DNA of 64,000 bases from Rotaria sordida (taxonomy: Eukaryota; Rotifera; Eurotatoria; Philodinida; Philodinidae): NCBI GenBank assembly GCA_905250125.1, contig CAJNOL010001190.1, forward strand, positions 1 to 64,000, given 5' to 3'. Of this stretch, positions 21,618 to 33,500 are shown piece after piece (the first letter of the stretch is position 1; each line of letters opens with the position of its first letter). Position numbers and translations under genes: made by a program. The notes under the pieces were generated by a model. That model searched no databases and was not told the origin of the DNA. It saw only the letters and a list, made by a program, of their open reading frames with translations.

Positions 21618-22446
21618 ATGTCGACATTATCAAATTCAAATATTTTAATTCTTATAATTATGTCAATTTTATTTTTATCAATATATGGTCAAAATGAAAA
21701 ACAACAAGATGATAATCTATGTCCAAAAATTAATAGTGTACTTTGTGTTAAAAAAGTTCTTTCGGAAATTGTAGATGCAGCTGAAGAGATCAATGATATA
21801 GCTAATAAAATTGAACAAAATATTGTAAGTATAATTTTAATATATTCTATTTTTTTTCAGATTTATATATCATATTTAATTTTTAGCTTAAGCGTGAACG
21901 TGAACTAAATTCAATAACTCTCGATAATCATATTAATCATAAAACGCAACGTATAAAGTCAAATTTACCAAAGTCAGATTATTATGATCAATTTAAGAAT
22001 ATTCAGAGTAATATTAATAAAGTATGTCATACTAAAATTGAATAATTTAATTATTTTTTTTTCTTTTAATTTTATATACATAGACGGATTTTATTCATTT
22101 AATTCAAGAAGAAAATTATGCTTTTAGTTATTTATATAAATCAATATATAATATTTTAAAAACAGAAGATATTTTTGGTACTTCAATTAATAATTTATTT
22201 AAAGAAATTTTAAATAATTTACAAAAAAATATTTTATGTAATTATCGAAGTATTTTACATGTTTATTCTCAATCATGGTTATCAGTAGATGAAATTAATG
22301 GTATTGAAATATTAACAACACGAAAACGACATGCACCTTCAATTTTATATCATACTGATTCAATGATAATTATTCGATTATTACATAAATGGATAAAAAA
22401 TATTAAAAATATTGTTGCTAATATAGATAGCAAATATGTTCGTTGA
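21618..22446 (+). CDS. Small secreted helical protein, paralog A (unknown family)
   Basis: Three exons, 21618-21824, 21887-22021 and 22084-22446, with 62 nt introns, all phase 0, give 234 residues. Residues 1-24 are a clear signal peptide (hydrophobic ILILIIMSILFLSIYG). The mature part is predicted helical, Asn/Ile/Lys-rich, with cysteines at about 35, 43 and 166. The third sits in a conserved block CNYRSILHVYSQSW. No transmembrane segment follows the signal, so the product is probably secreted. The exon structure and block order are shared with gene B 2.3 kb downstream; they are tandem duplicates. A short helical-bundle signalling protein or a structural secretion are both possible; I do not recognise the family. 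Confidence 0.75.
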
Positions 22447-24781
22447 CATTTTTTTTTAAAAAAAGCATGCTTTTGTTTGTCTTTCTTGTGGTTATATTCT
22501 TATTGAGTTTCTTTATGGTTAAATATTATTATCAATAAATATGTATGTTGATGCATTCTATTTTATTTATTTCATTCACATGATTACTGAAACTAGATTT
22601 TAAGTCTTAATTGCGAAGATTATGAGTTTTATTATCGAATAAGATGGAAGTAATGCTTTGACAGAGTATTGACACTCTAGAATCTGACGATGTCATTTCA
22701 AAAAATTAATATCAATAAATATCTGTTTATCAATATTTGACTAAGCCTTCTTCCGAGAAAAAAAAAGCATTCTATATTAAAAGGTCATCCTCATTATAAA
22801 GTCAATCATAAGAAAAATTTCATAAAGTGTAATAGAAGACCATGGAATTTTCAAAAGTTTTTGGTTTTCTAGGTGAATGTTAACAAGAAAAAAAAAATAG
22901 CTCGGAATAGTAGACCGTCTTTGGAGGAACGATAACAATTCCTATAATTGAAGATCATGTCTTTTTCTTCTAGAGAAGATTCAGTAAAATTTTATTTTGT
23001 TGAAAATAATTTCAACAGTTATACAAATTCAATATATTGTTATTTGTTGATACATATTCACAAACGAAGAAGCAACTAGTTCTACTTTCTATGCTAAATT
23101 TAAATGTCTTAGTTTCTAAACTTCGCCATTCTATACAAATATATTCTCCAATTGATACTTTATGAAAACGAAACTATTCTAATCAGGGACGATAGGAAGA
23201 AGTCGAAGTAGGGAGGTCAATCTCAAAAGCGGAGAAAAAGTCAAAAAAGTTTTTCTTGTTTCTATTGATGATTTTTCGGTCTTTTTTCCGTTTAAGTTAA
23301 CCGCTGTCATTCAAAAAAATCTTAATGATTAGAGAAAATTATTCAATAATTTTCACCAAACTTGAGTTCTCTCCAAAAATCGAAGAAAGTTGTTTAATAT
23401 ATTTCTTCAAATTTGAGGAAAATTGATCCATCGAACTTTTCAAAACCGGAGAAAGTCCCAATCAAAATTTTTCGGAGCAGGAGGCGGGTAACTCCCTTCC
23501 ATCGTTCCGGTCGCACTACCTCTGTTATAATAGTTTAGAAGTTATACTCAGAAAGATGACAACATCCATGATTTGTTTTTTTTGAATACACTAATAGAGA
23601 ACACAATTACTAAGCGGGTAAGTGCAACATCTGAACATCAAATTTTACTATAAGATGCTGTTTTGCTGAGATCTATTTGAAATTAGATTGAAAATTAATG
23701 TGATAGACTATGAATAAGAATCATACTATTTCAATTCGATTTATTTTTGTATAAAACTTGACTAAAGGTCGACGAATCCGAATGTTTCTATCAGTGGAAA
23801 CTTATTTCAAAAAAATAGTTGAATATTATGAAACGTGAGTAAACCACAGGAAATAGATTTTCACTGATCAGGAAAAACAAATCGAACTTAAGAAATTCGA
23901 ATTCATCAATCCTAGAAATCTCTACTCAAGTTTTATAATAAATTGTTATAATCGAATAAAAAAAACAGTATGCTAGCTATCATCTTAATTTTTAGTTCAA
24001 TTCTAAAAATATATCCGGACTTTTAGTACAAAAAGGTGCCTAGAATTCTAAACGTGCACGTTACCCTTTTATAATGACGCAAAATACTATTTCTTAGACT
24101 TGATAGTCAACATCAATAAAATTATGTGTTGATTTATGATATTAGACGACAATAAGACAGTCTGCTGACACACCTCATAACTAGTATTTGATTTTGTGAG
24201 AGAATATGCCAGCTCTATTTATTCCTATTTCTCCGTCATTAGAATAGGATTATTACTTTTGTTGAATTATGATAGTTTTTTTATATAAATAATTATGAAA
24301 AAAAAATCAATATTTCATTTATAATAATATTTTAAATTTTGTTTAACTTAAAAATTTTATTATTAATTAATGAATTTCAAATTATTTAAAATTTTTTGCT
24401 TGTAGTCAAAATTCGATATTGATATTATAAAATATTTTTCTTCTCAAAATCAATCAAAATAACCAAGAATATCATCAAATAAGTCCGATTGACATACATC
24501 TTCATAGATTATTTATCTATATATATACTGATTGACTTTTCTTTATTATTCGACTTTTTCATTAGACTTAAACAATGACAATAATAAATATTTAACAATG
24601 ATTTTCTTTCTAAGAATAGCTCAACTAAGAATAAAATTAGACATTTATTTTCATCATCAGCACATTTCTTTTTTTAATAATATTAGTTTCTATAAATAGG
24701 AAGAAGCAATACCTTATTTTTACATTTAAAAAATAAGTTCGTTATCTTTGAGCAACAATAAAGTATTATTTAAATAAAAGA
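22447..24781. other. Spacer between the tandem secreted genes
   Basis: About 2.3 kb without a supported gene. A possible short inverted repeat flanks 23186-23520 (ggacgataggaag at one end, cttccatcgttcc at the other), suggesting a degraded element. The last 200 nt before gene B are strongly AT-rich. No third paralog was found in between. Confidence 0.5.
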
Positions 24782-25533
24782 ATGTCGATATTATCGAATA
24801 TGAATATTTTATTAATTATTCTTATGTTAATTTTATTTATATCTCAATCTGATGAACAACAATTGAAAAATGATGATATGTGCAATCTAACACGAGAAAT
24901 TTTATGTGTCAAAGATGTTTTAAAGGACATAGTAACAATGATTGAAAATATCAATCAAACAATAAATAAAATTCAAAAATATATTTTAAGCAAAATTATA
25001 AAAGTTAATAAATTTGATCATTATATAACACATGAAATAGATTTAATTAATTCATATTTACCAATATCAAAATATCATGTAAATTTTTTTCAAATGAATA
25101 ATATTCATAAAGTATTGTCGATGAAATTTTTATCTATTTCAATAATAATATTTTCTTATCTTTTATTTTGTAGAAATATTTAATTAATTTGTTTTTAGAA
25201 GCACATAATGCAATGAGTTTTTATCACAATTCAATTAATGATATATTAAATATGAATGATACATCTTCATTAATAATAGATAATTGGTTCAATCAAATTC
25301 AATATAATCTAAGATATGAAATTATTTGTCAATATCGAAATATTTTAAATATTTATTCACATGAATGGACATTAATTAATCAAATAAATCGAATAAAATT
25401 TTCAACAATAAAATATCAAAGTTCACCATCAATTATTCATGATGTTCATTCAATTATTAATATTCAATTATTACAAAAATGGATACAAAAAATTCATTCA
25501 GTTATTAATAATCTTGAAACAAAATTTTTTTAA
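24782..25533 (+). CDS. Small secreted helical protein, paralog B
   Basis: Two exons, 24782-25111 and 25174-25533 (62 nt intron, phase 0), give 229 residues. The N-terminus mirrors paralog A (MSILSNMNILLIILMLILF, then DDMCN, then LCVKDVLKDI). Cysteines at about 34, 42 and 162 line up with those of A, as do CQYRNILNIYSHEW and the tryptophan of LLQKWIQKI. The intron after residue 110 matches A's second intron, but the sequence corresponding to A's first intron junction is uninterrupted here. Similarity is strongest in the signal peptide, the Cys-x7-Cys region and the C-terminal 120 residues; the middle has diverged. Probably secreted; function unknown. Confidence 0.75.
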
Positions 25534-26138
25534 ATTATTAAAATATTTCAAATTATAATTATGAAACTCTTAAGAAAACTATCATGCTTTCAATATTTAA
25601 TGTAAATGCTTTTGTTGATAAAATTTTTTTGCTAATAAATTCTTTTGTCGAGATATTGAGTTTTCAAGTAAACTCGATTTTTGTGACATGTCTATGCTCA
25701 ACACCAATTTGTTGGAAATTCAATATCTCAATAAAAAAGAAAAACCATTCTTTTTACCTGAAATTTTTAGAATATTTTAAAGTGCATTAGGCCTATCTAT
25801 GGGCAAGATTAAAGGTCAAAATTTTGCTATTTCAATAAACACGTAAAAATGAGTGGAAAATTCAACAGAACAGTCATAATTCGACTTCCAAAGATTCATA
25901 GACAAGAATCCTTTTAGGATTTTTCTTATCTTACCAAGATCTCTTTGTGGATTCACTATGAAATTTAAACACCAGATTACAGTCTTTAGTCAAAGTATGA
26001 CAGTAATCGAAATTTAAAGTGGTAGACACATAAATTTAGAGTACTTTTTATTACTTTTGTCGAAAAAAAAAAAGAATACATCATGTTTCGTGTTATATTC
26101 GACTATAATCTGGACTACTAACTATTATTCGAACTAGC
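25534..26138. other. Spacer, no gene seen
   Basis: AT-rich sequence after paralog B. Short frames such as 25584-25790 (+) have no motif or partner exon. Nothing further is supported. Confidence 0.5.
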
Positions 26139-26908
26139 AATAGGCAAAAAACTTGCTGATTCGATTGTTCGAGCTCAGATTGTAGCCTTATCTGATGTTG
26201 ATCTCAACCAGATCTAAATTTCAAAACAACTGAAAGTTGCTAGAAATTGTATACAAAATACGATCAAGAAATACAAAGAAACTAGTCAATACAATAATCT
26301 TGTGTCGATATCTTAAAGATCTTGGATTTGAATATGTAGTCAAAATCAAGAAACAATGGTTAAGTTGCCGATATCGACAACAATGTTTTGACTGGTGTAA
26401 ATGGTATATGAATTGAACATCCAACGAATGGCAAAAAGTGATTTATGGCGTTTGAAAAAAGAAAAACTTCTCCGTGAATTTTTACAGCAAACCAATACTA
26501 ATGACGGTGGAAAAGTTGGTATCTGATGCGGTATTTCAGGTTGGGGGACTATGGCTTCTAAAATTTACACGGAAAATATGAATGGCAATTTGTATTGTGA
26601 CGTTTTGCAATATCAACTGAAGCGTTCCATGGTACATATCGAGTATTGTGACAAAAAGATTGACAAATTGAAACTGAACATACTCGACTGGGCTCCAAAA
26701 AGCCCAGATTTGAACCCTACAGAAATGTTGTGGTCGATTCTGGACAAAAAACTTGCTTCAGAACCGATGTATTCGAGAGCAACACTGATGAATCGACTTC
26801 AAGAAGAATGAAACAACATTGATAAAGGTTTATGTATACACTTGGTTGAATCAATGCCCAAAACGAATTCGAAAATGTTTGAAAGCAACGGATAGACATT
26901 TCTTCTAA
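26139..26908 (+). pseudogene. Tc1-type transposase remnant
   Basis: Scattered frames read as a Tc1-like transposase. There is a helix-turn-helix start (LADSIVRAQIVALSDVDLNQ), linker text (ARNCIQNTIKKYKE), a GISGWGTM-like strand, then KLNILDWAPKSPDLNPTEML with the SPDLNP block, and a C-terminal segment after a TGA (LVESMPKRIRKCLKATDRHF) ending TAA at 26906. The block with the second catalytic Asp (QQDNA in relatives) is absent between QLKRSMVHIEY and DKKIDKL, suggesting an internal deletion. Several stops and frameshifts make it inactive. Confidence 0.8.
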
Positions 26909-27508
26909 ACGATATTGTATATTTTTCTTTCTTTCATGAAAATAAACTAGAGATACTAAAAATTACTCTAAACTTATATTCGCTGACAAAAAAAAGTTTC
27001 CACCATTAACATTTGAGAAAAATAGCTTAAAGAATTCTGACATCTCAGATTGATAATCCTTTTCGAGGGCTACAGAAATCACTATTTAGTTGTCACAAAC
27101 AACTTGTTCTTCACAGAAAAAATTGCGAAACAAAAAGTGCTCTAAACTAGAGTGTAGATGAATAGAACATTTACACCCACATCCACATCCTACACTTACA
27201 CTCACACATTCATAACGATCTTTCTGATCAAAGAATTTTCATATTAGCAAATAGGACACTAGCGACATCTTTTTATCTAATAACTAGATCAAAAAACATC
27301 TGCTTAGTACATTCTCGATTAACTTTTTTTTCTAAATAAAATCAAATTCTAATTAATCTAACGATATTATGATTAATTCTAAGATAATTTTCACTTTTCT
27401 AAAGGTTTTTCTTTGACAAAATATTCTTCGATGGTTGACATGGAATGATATCCAATTCATTTAATTATTATTAGATCTGTATACGTTAAAAACCATTTAT
27501 TTATATCA
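26909..27508. other. Region upstream of IFT122
   Basis: 600 nt between the transposase relic and the IFT122 ATG. It holds a possible degenerate RFX site GTTGTCACAAACAAC at 27089-27103 (both half-sites fit GTHNYY and RRNAAC, but with a 3-nt spacer), and an AG acceptor-like tract near 27470. No coding exon seen. Confidence 0.35.
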
Positions 27509-30500
27509 ATGAAGTCTGTTGTTTTATGGGGTGATAAACCTTCTGAAGAAGATGTAGAAGAACAATCGTAAAATAATTTTATTATAAATTCTTTTTTTTT
27601 TTCTTTAAAATCGATATTTATTTAGAGTTAATGCTCTTTGTTTTAATCCTGATGGATCTCAGTTATTAGCAGGTGTTGGAGCAAAAATACTTGTTTATGA
27701 TACTGCAGATGGAGTATTAAGAAGTGCACTTAGTGGTATGAAATATTTTATTCTATTCTATTCTTATTTTACAATGTAAATTGATGATAGGACATGGTGA
27801 TGTCGTAAATACAATATCTTATGCATCGGATGGAAGTCGTTTTGCATCAGGTGGTGCTGATAAACTAGTTGTTATATGGACAAATGAATTACAAGGAATG
27901 TTAAAATATGCGTATGTGTTTTTTTTTTCTTGTATCTTTAAATTTATTTATTTACAAAAATAAAAACAAAAAACAAAGCAAACTAATTTAGACATGATTC
28001 ATCTGTTCAATGTGTTACTTATCATCCGACATCACATTTACTTGCAAGTTGTTCAAATACTGATTTTGGTCTATGGTCACCAGAACAAAAAAATGTAACA
28101 AAAACAAAATTAACTGGTCGAATAACTTGTTGTGCATGGAGTGCAGATGGACAATTGCTTGCATTTGGATTATACAATGGACAAGTACATATTCGTGATA
28201 AAGTAAGCGAAAAAATTCACATTATTATAGTTATCTTTATTGTAAGCGAGTTCATCATGTTAATTATGGCAAGATGCAAAGATTGTGAATTGTTAGATTC
28301 TGTTTAATAATAATAATAAAAAAAAAAACAGATAGTGTCAAGTCTAGAGAATTCGAAGTTTGTCGAATAATTTTCATATCTTTCAATTTGAAATATTTTT
28401 ATGAATATATGTATTAGATGCTGAACTTTTTGTTTGGATTTTATTACTTTTGTTGCCATGTATTAATTTGATATTTAGGAAGGAAATGAAAAATATAAAT
28501 TTGATCGATCTGATGCAGCTAATTCACCTGTATGGAATGTTTCATGGTGTCCAACAAGGTTAAAAATTTTAATAGTTTGATTTTTATTAAGAAAGATTTA
28601 TTAATGTTTTTTTTTTTTTAGAGATGACGAACTTCTTCTAGCAGCTGTTGATTGGGGTCAAAAATTAACATTATATCAAGCAACAGGTGCTAAACAGGTA
28701 GAATTTTTTTGCTTCAAATTTGTTTTTTTTTATGATTTTTTTCTTTTATGAAAAAAAAAAAAAACAATAAGACTGGAAAAGAACGTAAACTTGGTTTTGA
28801 TCCATGTGGATTAAGTTGGCTTATTAAAGATGCATATAAACAAGAATCACGTGCTGAATATATACTTATTGGTGGTTCTAATAAAGAATGTACTATATAT
28901 AGTCGTGAAGGTTTTAAATTAGGTACTGTTTGTACACAAGATGCATGGATTTGGTGTTGTTGTGCAAAACCAGATGGATCAGCTGTGGTAAAAAGACAAA
29001 GCTTTTTTTCATTTTTAATATACAGGATGTCCCAAAAGTCATTTAGGAAAACAAAAATTTGAATATCTCCCTTACAGCTCGAACAAACGAGCTGATTTTT
29101 TTATTAATGATAGGGATACGTTCAAGCTTTATATTCATAAAAGCATGTTTAGAGAGACCTTTTGTTAAGTATATTGGTTTATTTTTTGTTATCTGTGAAA
29201 AAGTAAAAATTTTTTATTGATGTCAATAGTGATACTTAACAAAGGGTCTCTCTAGGTATATCTTTATGAATATAAACTTTGAACATGCCTCTATCATTGA
29301 CAAAAAATCAGCTCGTTTGTTCGAGCTGTAAGGGAGATATTCAAATTTTTTTTTCTAAATGACTTTTGAGACACCCTGTATATATATATACGTTTTATTT
29401 TCAAATTAGGCAGTTGGCACTACTAATGGATTTATTGGAATGTACGATGTTAAATTTGGTGTTGTACATGGTATACATAAAGATCGTTATGCATATCGAG
29501 ATAATATGACAGATGTAATAGTTCACCATTTAGCAACTGATCAAAAAGGTATATGAAATAATTTATTAGAATATTATTTATTTGTTGATTTTTATTATAG
29601 TTAAAGTTAAATGTCGTGAATTAGTTCGTAAAATTGCAACATATAAAACAACACTTGCCGTAAGTTTAAATAATATATATATATATTTTTTTTTTTCTTA
29701 AGACGAAACGAATGTAGTACAGTATAATTGAAGGAATTGTATGAATGAATAAGAACAGTTCTGGTAATGACATTCGATGTAATTCTTGAATGTTATAATT
29801 GTAATGATAGATTTTCGATTGCAATGAACATCTCTACATCTACATGTCTACCTTTACTACTTTTTCTATACTCTAATATGTACAGATGATAAGGCATTGG
29901 AGGAGACGAGACAAAAGGAAAAGCAAGAGGATACATATCGAAGACAAAATGTAATCTAATCCGAAAGTTGTGCACGAGTTAAAAAGAGTCATATTTATAT
30001 TCTAAAACTCAATAAAAATTCAAGTAGTTAGAAAACTGAAACCAAGGTACTTCATAATAAGACACTGTCACATAGTCAGACGAATAATTATATTGCTCGC
30101 TATGTTATCAAGTGTATTTATTACACTTAGCATTTTTGATTCTTTCATTTAACTCTTTATCCTCCACAGTGGTTCCAGAAGAGACACTAATAAAGCAATT
30201 AGTGAAATGGAGTACTGTTATCTCTAGTAGGTCAATAGTATCATGAGATTGGTCAGGGTCCCTTACATGTACGCAGGCTGATTTGGCAACTTCAGTTGCC
30301 ATTGGGGGGTAGCGACATGAAAACTACTTTCTTAGTTTTTTGAAAATAGTTTATTGGTTTTGCAAAAAAAAATACCATATATTGTTGTATTCTAACAATA
30401 CAAACAAGACCGATAAGTAAAGAGCATCATTATTGATATGCTGTTCTTCAACTTCAAATATGATAAGATCTGAAAGAATTACGGTGTAAGTATTGGTGTT

Positions 30501-33500
30501 GATCTGAGTATGGTTTGAGTATGTTCTTGTCCAATTTTGATGCTTACACCCCTCTACATCTGCTCCAAAGATTTATATAACAACAAATGATGCTCATTTT
30601 TATAAATAATGGCAGTCTATTTACCTATTTGTGTGTCAACGGAAAAAATTATCGCATTTAGACGAGAATTTCTAAAACTGCTTTATGTCCTCACCTCCCA
30701 ATGGCAACTGGACTTGCCATTGTATGTAGTCCAACCTCATGTTTGACTAATCTTTTTGAGGACTTCGAAAAATATTTCATTTAACAGCAGCAACTTTCGG
30801 TAACATTTATCACATAAAATATCAACAAGATATACATTGCATATAAATAAAAACAACAAAAGAAGAACAAAGAATCGTTTTTTAAATAATCGTCGATTCT
30901 TCTCTTTTGTAAGTCTTACGCCTTGGAAACAGAACCATGATTAAAGATTCTTTTTTTGTCAATCGGTAGTTTAGGAAGTTTCCTATAGAAAATATGCAAG
31001 AAGATTCTTAGTATTTCAGATACTAAATTTTCTACAGTGTTTCTAAAAATGGTAATTCCAATTGCCAATGGAGGGTAAAGGGTTAATTAAGATGAGCTTG
31101 GTTTTAAGAACAAAAAGCGGGTGTCGATGTTATTCTGTGTCTTTTCTTCATACACACTGCATTTTATTTTCTTGTGCGCATCTTTTGTAGACTTGATCAT
31201 CACCAGAGATGGACAACAGGTCTGACTCTGAAGCGAGAAAATATCAGATGGATATTGCGAACTGTAGTTTTTCCTTTTCCATTTTCATCATTTAAAACAG
31301 AATCTGAGCGTTATTAATTAGTACAAAAGCTATTATGTGAAAGAACTAAAGAAAAAGTCGAGTTTTCCAATAAAATATAGTCTAAAAATAAAATATTTAG
31401 AAAGTTGATTGTATATGAAATAATTTATTTAGATTCAAACACTTGATAAAATTCTTATTTATGAAGCACCAGGCGATGTTCCACATGATATGAAATATAA
31501 AACAACATTTAAAATTAATAAAAATATTGAATGTAGTTCAATGATTGTTACATCATCATATATAATAACATGTCAAGATAAACGTTTACATTGTTTTAAT
31601 TTTTCTGGTGAAGAAATACGTGTTTGGTTTGTATTTATAAAAATTTATTATTTGTTTTAAACTTTTATAATTATTCTAGGCAAATGGATAGTCCTATACG
31701 TTATTTAAAATTAATAGGTGGTCCATCTGATTATGAATCTGTATTAATTGGATTAAAAAATGGTGGTGTTTATCAAGTATTTGTTAATAATCCATTTCCT
31801 CAATTATTAGCTAAACAAAATGGTGTTATCTATTGTGTTGATATGAATGTAAATCGTACTAAAGTTGCAATTATTGATGATACATTAACACTTTATGTTT
31901 ATAATGTTCGAACAAAAGAATTACTTTATCAAGTAAAAGAAAATGAAAAACAAAAAAACAAAATTGAAAAAACTTTTTTCTTTTTCAAAGGAACCAAATG
32001 CACAAACAGTTGCTTGGAATATTTCATTTCCTGATATGCTTGCATTTTCAGGAGATGGTTTTATTAATATTAAAGTAGCAGATTTTCCAGTTTATAGACA
32101 GAATTTACAAGTAAGTGTTAATTTATTCTTATAAAAAAAAGGTAAAAAAATAAAGAACTAGTCTAGATGCCTATGTCTGATGTCGATATGTCGGTAAAAA
32201 AGAAAAGATTGAATTTTGTTTGTTTTGAATATTAACATGCTTGAATTTAACTTAAATTAATTTTTCTTTTTTGTGTATATATATATATATATCTAGCGTT
32301 CTATGACTAATCATATTCGTCACTTATATGAACATAAATCTAAATCAGTATGTAAACTTAAAATAATTAGATAATTAATGCATGACTACTTATATAATAT
32401 GTTTGTTTTTCTTTGTTTTAATTTAATTTGAATTATTTTAATAAAATATTCATTTTGTTTTTGTTAAGGGTCTTATTGTTGGTTTTAATGGTTGTACTAT
32501 ATATTTATTACATTTATGTGCTATGAGCGGTATAACTGTTCCAGTTACAGATGCTGTTTATCGTTATATGGGAAAGAAACAACTTGAGTAAAAAAACAAA
32601 AAAAAAAGGAAAAAATTTGATTTTGAATTTAAGAAAAAATGAAATTTTCTTTTAGTAATGCATATCGATTAGCATGTTTGGGTGAAACAAATAAAACATG
32701 GGATGCATTAGGACATGCTTGTTTAGAACAAGGTCAATTTGATTTAGCAAAAAAATGTTTTAGTCGTACAAGAGATGTAAAATATTTAAATTTATTAGCA
32801 AATTATGAAGTAAATTAAATAGAATTTTTAATAAATAAAAAGAAAAATATTTATTTTTTTATTTTTTTAAAGGAATCAGCAAAACGTGGTGAAACAAAAA
32901 TGAATATTAATCTTGGAGATTATTATGCATATAGTGGTCGATTTCAAGATGCAGCAAGAAATTATCAACAAGGTGGAGCACCTGAACGAGCAATGACAAT
33001 GTTTTCTGATTTACGAATGTTTGATCAAGCTAAAGTAAATTTGATGAAATAAAATTTCTAATTTCATATTGATTTTTAGGAATATATGGTAGCTGGTGAT
33101 ATGGATCAACAGAGATTATTAAATAAACAAGCTGAATGGGCTATTACTATGAATGAACAACGTCGTGCTGCAGAATTATTTGTTGCTGCAAATGATTTTC
33201 AAAAAGCAATTGATTTAGCTGGAAAAAATAAATGGGCTGATTTGTATGTAAACAAAAAATTTAGTTTGATGAGAAATATTTTTTAAATTATTGTAGTATT
33301 TTGAAATTATTTAAAGAAGATCTATTTTCAGACTAAAATAGAAGAGATAAACTATATTTGATGATTTTAATTAAAAATTTGCTTAGAAAATTTGATATAT
33401 TCTACTTGAACAATTGATTATTTCTAGTAAATTATTATTATTATTATTCAACTAAATCATAAAGTGATTGGTATAAGGAAGAAAAATCTTATTTAAATAG

